DNA of 64,000 nucleotides from Oceanobacillus saliphilus (lineage in GTDB: Bacteria; Bacillota; Bacilli; Bacillales; Amphibacillaceae). Made by a program: the position numbers and the translations under genes. The notes beneath the pieces are model-generated. The model made no database searches and had not been told where the DNA came from. It saw nothing but the letters and a program-made list of their open reading frames with translations. The stretch lies in assembly GCF_023522835.1 (NCBI RefSeq), contig NZ_JALCZU010000008.1, forward strand, positions 164,755 through 228,754, given 5' to 3'. Positions 41,418 to 51,907 of this stretch are shown piece by piece. Numbering within the stretch: position 1 is the first letter of the stretch; each line of letters starts with the position of its first letter.

Positions 41418-41866
41418 GTTTCAAAGAAAAGTCGCTCATCACTGTTATGAAGATCAAAACAAGAGAAGCAAGCGCCTGAAAAGACCTTCATCGCTGTTAT
41501 GAAGATCAAAACAAGAGAAGAAAGCATCTGAAAAGACCTTTATCGCTGCCATGAAGATCAAAACAAGAGAAGAAAGTGCCTGAAAAGACCTTCATCGCTG
41601 TTATGAAGATCAAAACAAGAGAAGAAAGCATCTGAAAAGACCTTTATCGCTGCCATGAAGATCAAAACAAGAGAAGAAAGCATCGCAAAAGACCTTCATA
41701 GCTGCCATGAAGATCAAAACAAGACAAGAAAGCATCACAAAAGACCTTCATCACTGCCATGAAGATCAAAACAAAACAAGAAAGCATCACAAAAGATCTT
41801 CATTCACCGCCATGAAGATCAAAACAAGACAAAAAAGCATAGACAAAAGACCTTCACAAGCTACGC
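41418..41866. repeat. 52-bp tandem repeat array, eight units
   Basis: Units begin with ATGAAGATCAAAACAA at 41447, 41499, 41551, 41603, 41655, 41707, 41759 and 41812; the last step is 53 bp. A partial unit precedes the first, and the last is degraded. Units 2 and 4 are identical and units 1 and 3 nearly so, implying a 104-bp duplication. At each junction GACCTTCAT and ATGAAGATC form a 9-bp hairpin arm pair with one mismatch (perfect at 41797-41820). 52 is not a multiple of three and stops interrupt every frame, so it is not a protein repeat. It lies between opuE and gatC. Confidence 0.95.
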
Positions 41867-42013
41867 ATTGCTACAGAATGTGGTGTCATTAGCTGCACTT
41901 TTTTTATGTCGGGGTATCAAGGCCTTGCACTTTTCTTCAATCAATATTCGCAAAAATTCACCTTCGTGCGACAGGATTTGCCTACAAGTGACTATCTCTG
42001 CTATTATCAATAG

Positions 42014-42022
42014 TGTTATAAT
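42014..42022 (+). promoter_or_regulatory. extended -10 promoter of gatCAB
   Basis: TGTTATAAT, 56 bp before gatC, without a convincing -35. Confidence 0.5.
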
Positions 42023-42078
42023 AATGTAATGAGAAAAAGTACAACAATATATAAAACTTCTAGTTGGAGGTATGAGCA

Positions 42079-42375
42079 ATGGCAGACATTTCAAAAGAGC
42101 AAGTAAAACACGTGGCACATTTGGCGAGACTTGCTGTAACAGATGAAGAAGTCGATAAACTGTCAGATGAATTAAGTGCAATCATCGACTATGCAGAGCA
42201 GCTGAATGAACTGGATACGGATGGTATAGAGCCAACAACCCATGTTCTTGATTTGAAAAATATTATGCGTAAAGATGAAGCGAAAGAGTGGATCACACAG
42301 GAAGATGCATTAAAAAATGCTCCTGATCACCATGGCGGTCAATTCCGCGTGCCATCCATAATGGCAGATAGCTAA
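42079..42375 (+). CDS. gatC: Asp/Glu-tRNA(Asn/Gln) amidotransferase subunit C
   Basis: 98 residues: [18 protein letters not shown] at the N terminus and QFRVPSIM near the end, the standard GatC ends. It stabilises GatA in the GatCAB complex, which amidates Glu-tRNA(Gln). GGAGG lies upstream of ATG. First gene of gatCAB, 75 bp before gatA. Confidence 0.95.
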   Translation: MADISKEQVKHVAHLARLAVTDEEVDKLSDELSAIIDYAEQLNELDTDGIEPTTHVLDLKNIMRKDEAKEWITQEDALKNAPDHHGGQFRVPSIMADS

Positions 42376-42450
42376 GTATCCATCTTTAATCTGGATACGT
42401 GCAAAAATGTAATAACCAAGTTTTTCTAAGAATAAGGAGGGAAACCTTAC

Positions 42451-43917
42451 ATGGCATTATTTGACCATACGATTAAAGAATTGGAAGAAATGTTACATAA
42501 TAAGGAAATAACAGTGCAGGATCTGGTTGATGAATCCTACAAAAGGATTAATGAGGTAGATGATCAGGTTCATGCATTTTTAACATTGGATGAAGAAAAC
42601 GCTAGAGCAAAGGCGAAAGAACTGGACGAGGCAACGGATACTTCCGCAAGCCTGTTTGGTATGCCTGGTGGAATTAAGGACAACATCATGACGAAGGGAC
42701 TACGTACAACGTGTGCGAGTCAATTCCTCGATAACTTCACAGACCCGTTATATGATGCCACCGTTGTTCAGAAATTGAATAAAGAACAAATGGTAGCTGT
42801 CGGTAAATTAAATATGGATGAATTTGCAATGGGATCGTCTAACGAAAACTCAAGCTATGACCCAACAAGAAATCCTTGGAACACCGATTACGTTCCTGGT
42901 GGATCAAGCGGTGGATCTGCAGCAGCAGTAGCAGCTGGAGAAGTATTATTCTCTCTTGGCTCCGATACTGGTGGTTCTATTCGTCAACCTGCAGCTTTCT
43001 GTGGCGTGGTGGGAATGAAGCCTACGTATGGACGTGTATCCCGTTTCGGACTAGTCGCATTCGCATCCTCCCTGGATCAGATTGGACCGATTACGCGTAC
43101 TGTTGAGGACAATGCTCGTGTTCTTGAGGTTATCGCTGGGCATGATCAAATGGATTCGACAAGTGCAAATTTGGACGTACCTAACTATACAGAAGCACTT
43201 ACAAATGATGTAAGTGGCCTGAAAATAGCAGTTCCAAAAGAATACTTGGCTGAAGGTGTCACACCCGAAGTAAGGGAATCTATACTGGAAGCATTAAAGG
43301 TTTATGAATCATTAGGTGCAACATGGGAAGAAGTATCCTTGCCACATTCCAAATATGCAGTAGCGACCTATTACCTGCTTTCATCATCTGAAGCATCTGC
43401 CAACCTGGCCCGCTTTGATGGTGTCCGTTACGGTGTACGTACTGAAAATGCAGATAACATGATTGATATGTTCAAGAATTCCCGCAGTGAAGGGTTTGGT
43501 CCTGAAGTTAAACGTCGAATCATGCTTGGAACGTTCGCCCTAAGTTCTGGTTATTATGATGCTTACTATAAAAAAGCGCAAAAAGTGCGGACATTAATTA
43601 AAAATGACTTTGACAAAATCTTTGAAGATTATGACGTTGTTATTGGACCGACAACACCGACGCCAGCATTTAAAGTAGGCGAGAAAACAGATGATCCATT
43701 AACCATGTATGCCAATGACATCCTGACAATCCCTGTTAACCTGGCAGGAGTACCTGGAATCTCCATTCCATGCGGATTCTCTGCAGATGGTCTTCCAATC
43801 GGATTGCAGATTATCGGAAAGCACTTTGATGAAAGTACGGTATATCGGACTGCACATGCATTTGAGCAGGCAACAGAACATCACAAAAAACGACCTCAGC
43901 TTGGAGGTGCCAACTAA
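42451..43917 (+). CDS. gatA: Glu-tRNA(Gln) amidotransferase subunit A
   Basis: 488 residues, amidase-signature enzyme. The Ser-cisSer-Lys triad is visible: Lys in [11 protein letters not shown], the cis-Ser in [15 protein letters not shown] and the nucleophile Ser in [11 protein letters not shown]. It releases ammonia from glutamine for GatB. AAGGAGGG before ATG. It shares one base with the gatB start. Confidence 0.97.
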   Translation: MALFDHTIKELEEMLHNKEITVQDLVDESYKRINEVDDQVHAFLTLDEENARAKAKELDEATDTSASLFGMPGGIKDNIMTKGLRTTCASQFLDNFTDPLYDATVVQKLNKEQMVAVGKLNMDEFAMGSSNENSSYDPTRNPWNTDYVPGGSSGGSAAAVAAGEVLFSLGSDTGGSIRQPAAFCGVVGMKPTYGRVSRFGLVAFASSLDQIGPITRTVEDNARVLEVIAGHDQMDSTSANLDVPNYTEALTNDVSGLKIAVPKEYLAEGVTPEVRESILEALKVYESLGATWEEVSLPHSKYAVATYYLLSSSEASANLARFDGVRYGVRTENADNMIDMFKNSRSEGFGPEVKRRIMLGTFALSSGYYDAYYKKAQKVRTLIKNDFDKIFEDYDVVIGPTTPTPAFKVGEKTDDPLTMYANDILTIPVNLAGVPGISIPCGFSADGLPIGLQIIGKHFDESTVYRTAHAFEQATEHHKKRPQLGGAN

Positions 43918-45347
43918 TGAATTTTGAAACGATTATTGGACTTGAGGTACACGTAGAATTAAAAACAAATTCAAAAATATTCAGCCCGAGCATCAATGAA
44001 TTCGGGTCTGACCCAAATACGAATGTAAACCCGATTGACCTTGGTTACCCAGGTACACTCCCGGTATTAAACGAAGAAGCGGTAAACTTTGCTATGAAAG
44101 CTGCAATGGCACTAAACTGTGAAGTTGCGACGAATACAAAATTTGACCGTAAAAACTACTTTTATCCGGATAATCCGAAAGCATATCAAATCTCTCAATT
44201 TGATCAGCCCATCGGTGAACATGGTTGGATCGAAATCGAAGTGAATGGCAAGAAAAAGAAAATCGGTATTACACGCCTACATTTGGAAGAAGATGCAGGA
44301 AAACTGACACATGGCGAAGATGGCTACTCCTATGTTGACTTTAACCGTCAAGGAACACCGTTGATCGAAATCGTATCAGAGCCGGATATGCGTTCACCGG
44401 AAGAAGCATATGCATATTTGGAAAAACTGAAAAATATTATTCAATATACAGGAGTATCCGATGTGAAGATGCAGGAAGGTTCACTTAGATGTGATGCCAA
44501 TATTTCACTCAGACCAATTGGACAGGAAAAATTCGGAACAAAAGCAGAACTGAAAAACCTGAATTCCTTCTCTTTCGTACAAAAAGGTCTTGAATTTGAA
44601 GAGAAACGTCAGGAGAAAGTATTACTTTCCGGCGGAGAAATTCTGCAGGAAACACGTCGCTACGATGAAAAGACAAAAGAAACCATCTTAATGCGTGTCA
44701 AAGAAGGATCTGATGACTACCGTTACTTCCCAGAACCGGATCTTGTGCCATTATATATTGATGAGGAATGGAAAGAACGCGTGCGCAGTGAAATTCCAGA
44801 GCTTCCGGATGCCCGCAGACAGCGTTACGTATCTGAGTTAGGATTATCAGAATATGATGCCGATGTACTTACAGCGTCTAAGCAAATGTCTGATTTCTTC
44901 GAAGAGGCAGTGGACCATGGTGCCGATATCAAGCAAGTATCCAACTGGTTGATGGGTGAAGTATCTGCCTATATGAATAAGCATTATAAAGAGCTCCAGG
45001 AATTAGCCATTACACCAGAAGCATTGGCAAAAATGATTAAACTGATTGAAGATGGAACCATTTCTTCCAAAATCGCAAAGAAAGTATTTGCAGAACTGGT
45101 TGAAAAAGGTGGAGATCCAGAACAAATCGTGAAGGACCAGGGACTTGTACAAATCTCAGACCCAGAACAGTTAAAAGAAGTTGTCAATAAAATCCTTGAT
45201 GAGAATGAACAATCCATCATCGATTTTAAAAATGGGAAAGGGAAGGCTAAAGGATTCCTCGTTGGGCAAATTATGAAAGCAACGAAAGGCCAGGCAAACC
45301 CACCATTGGTAAACAAAATTCTTGCAGAAGAATTGGATAAAAGATAA
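43917..45347 (+). CDS. gatB: Asp/Glu-tRNA amidotransferase subunit B
   Basis: 476 residues: [18 protein letters not shown] at the start, [19 protein letters not shown] with the metal and phosphate site, [17 protein letters not shown], and the C-terminal YqeY-like tRNA-binding tail ending in [21 protein letters not shown]. It phosphorylates and amidates the mischarged tRNA. Confidence 0.97.
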   Translation: MNFETIIGLEVHVELKTNSKIFSPSINEFGSDPNTNVNPIDLGYPGTLPVLNEEAVNFAMKAAMALNCEVATNTKFDRKNYFYPDNPKAYQISQFDQPIGEHGWIEIEVNGKKKKIGITRLHLEEDAGKLTHGEDGYSYVDFNRQGTPLIEIVSEPDMRSPEEAYAYLEKLKNIIQYTGVSDVKMQEGSLRCDANISLRPIGQEKFGTKAELKNLNSFSFVQKGLEFEEKRQEKVLLSGGEILQETRRYDEKTKETILMRVKEGSDDYRYFPEPDLVPLYIDEEWKERVRSEIPELPDARRQRYVSELGLSEYDADVLTASKQMSDFFEEAVDHGADIKQVSNWLMGEVSAYMNKHYKELQELAITPEALAKMIKLIEDGTISSKIAKKVFAELVEKGGDPEQIVKDQGLVQISDPEQLKEVVNKILDENEQSIIDFKNGKGKAKGFLVGQIMKATKGQANPPLVNKILAEELDKR

Positions 45348-45360
45348 ATGTATTTTCCAG

Positions 45361-45386
45361 GGCTGTCATTTCATGAAATGACAGCC
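45361..45386. terminator. perfect 26-bp palindrome after gatB
   Basis: GGCTGTCATTTCA followed immediately by its exact reverse complement. It lies 13 bp after gatB and has no T-run. As RNA it folds into a hairpin with a few unpaired central bases; it may be a weak terminator or processing site. Confidence 0.6.
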
Positions 45387-45508
45387 TCCGTAGTATAGCT
45401 TCATAAATCTTTTCAACCACTGAGAAAAGAACTATGATAGGAATGAAGATCAAGAAAAAATTTCATCAAAGAAACCCTGTATTGTGAACATGTAGGGGAG
45501 GAAATAAA

Positions 45509-46417
45509 ATGGAAAAGGCCCGTATCATATACAATCCAACATCTGGACGCGAAGCAATAAAAAGAGCATTGCCAAGTGTTCTGGAAAGGTTTGAAGTAGC
45601 GGGGTATGAAACATCTGCACATGCGACCACATCCGAAGGCGATGCCATTAACGCAGCAAAATTTGCCGTAGAACGTGGTTATGATCTCGTGGTAGCCGCT
45701 GGTGGAGATGGCACGATAAATGAAGTTATAAATGGGCTAGCAGGCTATGAAAAACGACCTCGACTTGGAATCATCCCAGCCGGTACAACAAATGATTTTG
45801 CCAGAGCATTGCATATTCCAAGGGATATCAAAAAAGCTGTCGATATTATTTTATCTGGAAAATCCATGTTGCTTGACATTGGTAAAGTAAACGAACATTA
45901 CTTCATGAACATAGCCGGTGGCGGAAAATTGACGGAACTGACCTATGATGTACCAAGTAAACTAAAAACAGTGCTTGGACAGTTGGCATATTATATAAAG
46001 GGAATCGAAATGCTTCCATCCCTGAAACCTTCCAAAGTCAAGATTGAGTATGATGGCCAGGTAATGGAAGAAGATATCATGCTGTTTCTCGTTTCCAACA
46101 CAAATTCGGTAGGCGGATTTGAAAAACTTGCCCCTAATGCTAAAATGAATGATGGTTTATTTGATTTGCTGATATTGCGCAAAACAAACCTCGCCGAATT
46201 TATCCAAATCGCAACCCTTGCTTTAAGAGGTGAGCATTTGAAAAGTAAGAACATCATCTATACACAGGCAAGGAACATAAAAGTGAACACCGATGAAACC
46301 ATGCAATTGAATATTGATGGAGAATATGGCGGAATGCTACCGGGCGAATTCATAAACCTACAGCAGCACATTGAATTTTGTGTACCAGAAGACTTCATCG
46401 AAAAAGAGGAAGACTGA
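45509..46417 (+). CDS. dgkB: diacylglycerol kinase DgkB
   Basis: 302 residues, soluble DagK/lipid-kinase family. The nucleotide loop is AAGGDGTINEVING, the second motif IIPAGTTNDFARALHIP, and the C-terminal beta domain includes NTDETMQLNIDGEYGG. It phosphorylates diacylglycerol recycled from lipoteichoic acid synthesis. GGGGAGG upstream of ATG. Same place as B. subtilis yerQ/dgkB between gatB and rlmCD. Confidence 0.94.
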   Translation: MEKARIIYNPTSGREAIKRALPSVLERFEVAGYETSAHATTSEGDAINAAKFAVERGYDLVVAAGGDGTINEVINGLAGYEKRPRLGIIPAGTTNDFARALHIPRDIKKAVDIILSGKSMLLDIGKVNEHYFMNIAGGGKLTELTYDVPSKLKTVLGQLAYYIKGIEMLPSLKPSKVKIEYDGQVMEEDIMLFLVSNTNSVGGFEKLAPNAKMNDGLFDLLILRKTNLAEFIQIATLALRGEHLKSKNIIYTQARNIKVNTDETMQLNIDGEYGGMLPGEFINLQQHIEFCVPEDFIEKEED

Positions 46418-46437
46418 TATTGAAGTCTTCCTTTTTT
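46408..46437 (+). terminator. dgkB terminator
   Basis: The 8-bp stem GGAAGACT / AGTCTTCC followed by a T-run; its first arm overlaps the last codons. Confidence 0.85.
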
Positions 46438-46452
46438 GGTGACTTTTTGGTG

Positions 46453-46528
46453 CCTGTCACTTCCCGAATTATGTCGAAAACCGAACAGTTCCTGTCACTC
46501 CCGAAATTTGTCGAATAAGAACCATGCG
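46453..46528. repeat. two tandem 38-bp imperfect direct repeats
   Basis: CCTGTCACTtcCCGAATTaTGTCGAA is followed 38 bp later by CCTGTCACTCCCGAAATTTGTCGAA, each ending in GAA-rich sequence. Between dgkB and rlmCD. No known factor site recognised. Confidence 0.65.
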
Positions 46529-46606
46529 GGTAATTCATAAACTTCCCGGAGAAAATATGGTAAGATAGATAACACATAAATTTGTACGTAAAAGGAAGAT
46601 ATATAA

Positions 46607-47986
46607 ATGGCTAAACATACAGCTCCTGTTAAGAAAAATGATACGGTAACATTGACCTTCGAGGACTTAACACATGAAGGAAATGGCGTTGCCAAAATTG
46701 ACGGCTATCCATTATTTGTACCTAATGGTTTACCCGGTGAAGAAGCGATTATTAAAGTAGTTAAAGTAAATAAAAATTTTGGCTTCGGTAAATTGCTCGA
46801 GCTCAAAACGGAAAGTCCCGAACGTGTTACAGCTTCCTGTCATGTCCACTGTGGCGGCTGCCAATTGCAACATATGAGCTACAAACTGCAGTTGGAAATG
46901 AAAGAAAATCAAGTGAGAAACGTGATGAAAAAGGTTGCACATCTCGATCATGTCCCCGTACATCCGATAATCGGAATGGAAAACCCACTGAATTACCGCA
47001 ATAAAGTTCAGATTCCTGTTGGCGAAAAGAACGGAGAACTTATTGTTGGGTTTTATCAAAAACGAAGTCACCGAATCCTTGAAAATATGGACACATGCAG
47101 CATTCAGGATGAAACAATCAATGAAATCGTGAAAGCAACGAGAGAGATTGCAAATCGTATGGGCGTCAAAGCCTATAACGAGGAAAAACACAGTGGTGAA
47201 TTGCGTCATATTATGGTTCGGACAGGCTATGCAACGAACGAAGCAATGGTTGTATTAATTACGCGATCGAATAAGCTGCCTGGTAAAGAACTGATTATCA
47301 AAGAACTGACAAAGCAATTCCCGCAAATCAAGTCAATTGTCCAAAATATTAATGATCAGCGTACAAGTGTCATTTTAGGAAATAAGACAAAAGTACTCTG
47401 GGGCGAAGAATATATATATGACAAAATTGGTGATATCACATTTGCTATCTCGGCAAAATCCTTCTTCCAGGTAAACCCTGCGCAGACAAAGACACTTTAT
47501 GACAAGGCATTGGAATATGCCAAAATTGACAGCAATGATACCGTTATTGACGCCTATTGCGGTATTGGTACTATTTCATTGTTCCTTGCCCAAAAGGCTA
47601 AAAAAGTGTATGGAATCGAAGTAGTGCCTGAGGCAATTAATGACGCCAACAACAATGCGAAGCTCAATGGTATAGACAATGCGGAATTCTTTGTGGGCGA
47701 AGCTGAAAAAGTCATGCCGGAATGGAAGAAAAACGGTCTTGATCCAGATGTCATTGTCGTCGATCCACCACGCAAAGGCTGTGACGTAGACTTCCTGCAG
47801 GCAATGCTTGATATGGAGCCGAAACGAATTGTATATGTATCCTGCAATCCATCAACATTGGCACGTGATCTCCGAATTCTCGAAGATGGCGGTTATGAGA
47901 CAAAAGAAGTCCAACCAGTTGATATGTTTCCTCAGACACCGCATGTGGAGGCGGTAGCGTGGTTGGAGAAACGGGTGTCTAACTAA
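46607..47986 (+). CDS. rlmCD: 23S rRNA (uracil-C5)-methyltransferase RlmCD
   Basis: 459 residues. The N-terminal TRAM domain (about residues 8-65) is followed by an iron-sulfur cysteine set ([13 protein letters not shown] and DTCSIQ), the SAM motif [14 protein letters not shown], and the catalytic cysteine in [14 protein letters not shown]. subtilis RlmCD (YefA) methylates U747 and U1939; the same synteny after dgkB supports this name over RumA-like paralogues. Confidence 0.93.
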   Translation: MAKHTAPVKKNDTVTLTFEDLTHEGNGVAKIDGYPLFVPNGLPGEEAIIKVVKVNKNFGFGKLLELKTESPERVTASCHVHCGGCQLQHMSYKLQLEMKENQVRNVMKKVAHLDHVPVHPIIGMENPLNYRNKVQIPVGEKNGELIVGFYQKRSHRILENMDTCSIQDETINEIVKATREIANRMGVKAYNEEKHSGELRHIMVRTGYATNEAMVVLITRSNKLPGKELIIKELTKQFPQIKSIVQNINDQRTSVILGNKTKVLWGEEYIYDKIGDITFAISAKSFFQVNPAQTKTLYDKALEYAKIDSNDTVIDAYCGIGTISLFLAQKAKKVYGIEVVPEAINDANNNAKLNGIDNAEFFVGEAEKVMPEWKKNGLDPDVIVVDPPRKGCDVDFLQAMLDMEPKRIVYVSCNPSTLARDLRILEDGGYETKEVQPVDMFPQTPHVEAVAWLEKRVSN

Positions 47987-48818
47987 TTTAAACATCCCGT
48001 AAACATAATAAACATTTCCGATTACACCCCGGATTTCGTAATAATAAACATTTCCGATTTCGGGATTGGATCCAATATTTTCTCGGGTTTTTTTCAATAG
48101 AAACCCGGGATTTTTCATGTCTAAATCAATACATTTCAATATCTTTTCAATAGTTCATTTATGAATTTATTATCGCCATAACCATTATCAATACTGGGTT
48201 TGTCCAATATCCCACCCGTGTTTTGTATCAACAAACCATTCAGGTTTTCCTCAATATTATTTCGTATTTTCTTTTCTCTCTTTCCTGTGTTCTACTATCT
48301 TTCTATCACGCAACAAAATGAGAAATCTTTATTATAAAACCGAAAAAAAGGTGAAAAAACAGGTGAAAAAGCGGCGGAAAACGGCAAAACTTTATCATAA
48401 AATTATGAAAAAGTGGGGTTAGGTCGGAAAACTTTATTTTAACTGAAACGGTGAAATGCGGGTTTGAGGGGGAGGTTTTCGGTGATTTATAAAAAGGTTG
48501 TACATAGTAGAGAAAAGAATTCAGTTGAGTTTGTAATATTTCATCCATAATGTGGAAATGGAAATAAGAGAAATGAGAACTGAATGGGTTCGATTTAATA
48601 TGGCGTTCTGAGCTGTGCGTTCTCCATTTTGATAGGAAATACAAGCACATAATCTTTAATAAGGGCTAATCAGTAGATTAGTCTTTTTTGGTTTAAGTAC
48701 AAAATATATTGCAAATGTGACTTGCCAGGCAACCTATTAGATCTTTTCAGCAGATAAAATAAAAATATAAAGTTAAATGAATAGTAGAAAAGATAATAAG
48801 AAGAATGGAGAGGTAAAT
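47987..48818. other. 832-bp noncoding stretch at the backbone/accessory junction
   Basis: Just after rlmCD, AATAAACATTTCCGATT occurs twice (about 48007 and 48042). A probable rlmCD terminator CGGGTTT / AAACCCG with a T-rich tail is at 48083-48117. A purine-rich stretch with repeated AAAACTTTATNATAAAA-like blocks covers 48320-48450. I see no believable gene. This is where the conserved synteny ends and AT-rich accessory DNA begins. Confidence 0.6.
48664..48690 (+). terminator. terminator-like hairpin
   Basis: GGCTAATC-AGTA-GATTAGTC followed by a T-run. No complete gene precedes it, so it may belong to a lost gene. Confidence 0.7.
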
Positions 48819-49241
48819 ATGAACTTAATTAACGGATTAAATCGAAAATATGTTGAAGGTACAGATGTAGAGTTTATATACTACAGCAAAGATATGTTAG
48901 AGCAAAACCTAATTATATCGGTAGATACGTTTGTTTACGAAGACTCTTCTGATGGAAAAGAAGAGTGGAGTGTTGAAACTTGGATAAACGTTCAACACTT
49001 TAATGATATTGATGCGTTTTCTTTTACAATGTACAGTGGAGATTATTTGCAAGAAATTCAAGTTTATAGAATTGTAAAAGATGTTTATGACTTATATCTT
49101 GACAATGTATTATCAGACTTTTTAAAGATAATTCATGAGTTAAGTGTAGCTTTCCAATCGCAATCTATGCAAAGTAAGAAAGAAAACGCAATTAATGTCA
49201 GACAAGTGATATTATCGGATTTCGAAAAAGTTAATTGGTAG
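48819..49241 (+). CDS. hypothetical protein
   Basis: 140 residues from ATG 48819, with GGAGAGG six bases upstream; a longer reading from 48777 lacks a site. Acidic and soluble, with alternating strands (VEFIYYSKDMLEQNLIISVDTFVYED) and a helical C-terminus with many polar residues. No signal peptide, no membrane span, no catalytic motif that I recognise. It is the first gene of the accessory zone and is followed by another orphan gene 126 bp later. Confidence 0.6.
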   Translation: MNLINGLNRKYVEGTDVEFIYYSKDMLEQNLIISVDTFVYEDSSDGKEEWSVETWINVQHFNDIDAFSFTMYSGDYLQEIQVYRIVKDVYDLYLDNVLSDFLKIIHELSVAFQSQSMQSKKENAINVRQVILSDFEKVNW

Positions 49242-49367
49242 TAGAATCATGAATGTTAATGGCATTTCAATAAACAATCAATCACTTTTAGCCGATCCAA
49301 TACCAAATCGGGTTGTATCGAAATGGTGATTTCCAAACAATCAAATACAAGTAAAGGATGAAGGCAT

Positions 49368-49796
49368 ATGACAAAGAAGACTATCATAGATCTAAGTGAA
49401 AATCCCAAGTTCGATCCCGAAGATTTAGAATTATCTAGTGATTATTTAGAATTCATTACCGAAAATTGGCACACTAAAGTACCTGAAACAAGAGGGTATA
49501 CAGTTTGTCCCATGCAAGAAGCAACCCATGTAGTATTTTCTGAATTAGACCTAGCGTTAGCAGAAGAGCATGGTGAGAATTTTTCTATAAATGAGCTTTA
49601 TCCAATTAAGAAAGTTGAAGAATCAGGCGGCACTTTTATTGTTGATGACAAAGGACAAGCTATTATTGGATTTGATTTATATATTCCTTGTGAATATCTT
49701 AAAAAGGTGGAGGAGAAGGAAGATACAGATTATAGTAATGTAGCACTTCCAAGTAATGTTGTTTCTTTATCAGACTATAAGAATAGAAAGAAGTAA
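49368..49796 (+). CDS. hypothetical protein with C-terminal VVSLSDYKNRKK tail
   Basis: 142 residues, acidic (starts MTKKTIIDLSENPKFDPEDLE). A central beta-rich part (GGTFIVDDKGQAIIGFDLYIP) is followed by a charged linker and the short tail NVVSLSDYKNRKK. Similar tails of the form VVSLxDYxxRK occur on various small Bacillaceae proteins, but I cannot assign a function. AAAGGATGAAGG precedes the ATG. A terminator follows at 49834. Confidence 0.6.
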   Translation: MTKKTIIDLSENPKFDPEDLELSSDYLEFITENWHTKVPETRGYTVCPMQEATHVVFSELDLALAEEHGENFSINELYPIKKVEESGGTFIVDDKGQAIIGFDLYIPCEYLKKVEEKEDTDYSNVALPSNVVSLSDYKNRKK

Positions 49797-49833
49797 TGAA
49801 CAGAAAGTCTCTGCCTTAAATAAAATTAAAATT

Positions 49834-49880
49834 AAACCGAGGGTTTTACTAGTGTTTTTTCGGTAGGCCTTCGGTTTTTT
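49834..49880 (+). terminator. terminator after the 49368 gene
   Basis: AAACCGAGGG pairs with CCTTCGGTTT, followed by a T-run. Its 3' arm TAGGCCTTCGGTTTTTT recurs at 51872 and 58161. The rest of the gap to 50236 shows no gene, only a GGAGG-type RBS at its end. Confidence 0.75.
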
Positions 49881-50236
49881 ATGACAAAATTAACATTGAA
49901 CCAATTTCACTTTTTAAGAGAAGTTAAAATCTGAATCTAATCGTGTTTTTTTATTCCAGACCCCTACAATCTGAAAGATAAAGCGGATTATTATTCTAAA
50001 GTTTGGATTGCTTATCTCCCGCATTTAAGCCAATATGTTTCCGCTAATTTAACCAGCTTCATAATAGCCCCATAATACCATCTTCAAGTTAAATAGAATT
50101 TATCCAAGGAATTACTAGAACCTCCTAAGACGTGTATAGAGGTAAAACCATAGCCATGGGCAAGTAGAATAAAGACAAAACAAATAAATCATTAGAAGTC
50201 ATCTATGATTTTCTATAAAAAGGAGGTTTTTTTATT

Positions 50237-51907
50237 GTGAGTTTAGCAGAACAATTATTTCAAAATCAAGATTCAGAATCTGAACGAGCCATTGCGGAAT
50301 ATCATAAAAACCATAAGGAAAAATTGATTAAATATCCTAACATGATTCCTACATATGATCAAAAGACGAAGAAAGTATATTGTGTTTACAAACCAAGGAG
50401 TGTAGACGACTTATTGGAGATAATGATTGGCCTTTCAACTGAAGATGTTGACAGGCTGCTAAAGAGGTATGGTTTTTTCATACATCGACATTATGTTTAT
50501 AAGCGATTACAATTAACAGAGAAGAATAGAAATAAGAAAAAGAAGAAATCCACTAAAGCGACTGAATCTACAATAACCCCAAAAACCACTGTTAGGATAA
50601 CTGATAGTCAGAGTATTAACATTTCTCAAATGGCTAATTTCTTTTCTTTTGCTTTTGATACTGATGCCAATGTTTTTGTTCATTTTTTGAACAAGGAGAC
50701 TAAGGAAACCTACTTCTACCCAATAGATACCCTCAAAGATAAGACAAAACTCTCCGCAATTTTACACTCCTACACTTTTAGTCGTAATGTAGAACTTATG
50801 TATTCCCTGTCCACTTACAAAACAATGAAAAGTTCAACCGATGAGAATGTATTCTCCATCCCGTTGATACAGGTAGATGTAGATTACAGAAAAAGTCCAA
50901 AGCATAAGGGAAAGTCACCTGAGCAAGTATGGCAGTCAATTCTTGAATCTGAGGTTGGGAACACAATTCCGTTTCCATCAGCTATTGAATATGGTCACCA
51001 ACTAAGATTGCTATTCAAAATTAAGGACCTATACGTGAAAAAAGGTTCCGAAGCATTAAAGAATATAGCAAGAAGGATTTCAAAAGTGTTTGCCAAAAGA
51101 TTATCCAATTATGGGGCGGAAGCTCAACCTATCACGTCTCATGGACGAATTGCAGGCAGTATCAATAGCAAAGATGGCAGCACAATCCAAATTAAGCAGT
51201 TTGGCTATGAGTATGAGATAGAAGAGATAAAAGAGAAATGGCTAGATCCCCTACCAGATTGGTACTTGGAATGGAAATCAAAGACAAAGAATAAAGACAA
51301 GGTCGTCCCTCCTCTTAATACTTTTACCCTCAACAAAAAAAGATTAAGAGATTACTTTCGGATTGTCGAGTACTTTAATGGAGACTTGGATGGAAGAAAG
51401 TTCTTATGCTTCATGGTCAGATCACATGCTCTTTCGGCTGGATATACCCCAATGGAAGCCAAGAACTTAATGCTTGAAATAAATGACCACTTTAAAATCC
51501 CACTAAAATCACACCTCATCGAACAAAATACCCGAAATGTAGAGCGTAAACAGTACTTTTATAAAAACGAAACAATTTTAGAATGGCTCTGCATTACTCC
51601 AGAAATGGAAGAAAAAATGAAGTTGGAGACAATTATAAGCGGTACAGAGAAAAAACGAAGGAACAGGGTGAAGAAGGTAAGACAGTATAGAGAAGAGACA
51701 TACGGAGACCCAAATATCAGTAAACGGGCGTTAATTGAGGGAGAAAAGCAAAAAATAAAAAGCCTTTTAGATGAAGGTTTGAAGAAAAAAGATATATGTA
51801 ATATATTGAGGATTCACCCTAAGACACTACAAAGACGGATCAGAGAATTAAAAGTGATGGCTCCCTTCAATAGGCGGGCCTTCGTTTTTTATTCTGGTTG
51901 GTTATGA
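50237..51907 (+). CDS. primase-like replication protein of a mobile element (predicted)
   Basis: 556 residues from GTG 50237 behind AAGGAGG. N-terminal region with basic linker (NRKKKKKSTK around residue 95); middle region with a DxD acidic motif (IPLIQVDVDYRKSPKHKGKS, about residue 215), then HQLRLLFKI and SHGRIAGSINSKDG. This order (acidic pair, then an Arg/His-containing R-x-x-GS-x-N motif) resembles archaeo-eukaryotic primase/polymerase domains of plasmids and phages. A helical PriCT-like region follows, and a C-terminal helix-turn-helix (LLDEGLKKKDICNILRIHPKTLQRRI). The last 15 codons lie in a DNA block duplicated at 58154, so the natural C-terminus may have been altered. No partner replication or integration genes are visible. 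Function inferred, not proven. Confidence 0.55.
   Translation: MSLAEQLFQNQDSESERAIAEYHKNHKEKLIKYPNMIPTYDQKTKKVYCVYKPRSVDDLLEIMIGLSTEDVDRLLKRYGFFIHRHYVYKRLQLTEKNRNKKKKKSTKATESTITPKTTVRITDSQSINISQMANFFSFAFDTDANVFVHFLNKETKETYFYPIDTLKDKTKLSAILHSYTFSRNVELMYSLSTYKTMKSSTDENVFSIPLIQVDVDYRKSPKHKGKSPEQVWQSILESEVGNTIPFPSAIEYGHQLRLLFKIKDLYVKKGSEALKNIARRISKVFAKRLSNYGAEAQPITSHGRIAGSINSKDGSTIQIKQFGYEYEIEEIKEKWLDPLPDWYLEWKSKTKNKDKVVPPLNTFTLNKKRLRDYFRIVEYFNGDLDGRKFLCFMVRSHALSAGYTPMEAKNLMLEINDHFKIPLKSHLIEQNTRNVERKQYFYKNETILEWLCITPEMEEKMKLETIISGTEKKRRNRVKKVRQYREETYGDPNISKRALIEGEKQKIKSLLDEGLKKKDICNILRIHPKTLQRRIRELKVMAPFNRRAFVFYSGWL

Noticed and set aside
41418-41866. CRISPR array
   Set aside because: The units are contiguous and all similar along their whole length; there are no unique spacers, and no cas genes are present.
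41707-41892. 61-residue protein encoded in the tandem repeats
   Set aside because: The 52-bp period shifts the frame every unit, there is no ribosome-binding site, and the reading is a by-product of the repeat.
41866-42078. T-box riboswitch before gatCAB
   Set aside because: No T-box sequence (AGGGTGGNACCGCG) and no suitable leader structure are present.
48306-48650. 114-residue minus-strand protein
   Set aside because: It is read from a purine-rich/pyrimidine-rich stretch, is full of Phe/His/Ser runs, and has no ribosome-binding site.
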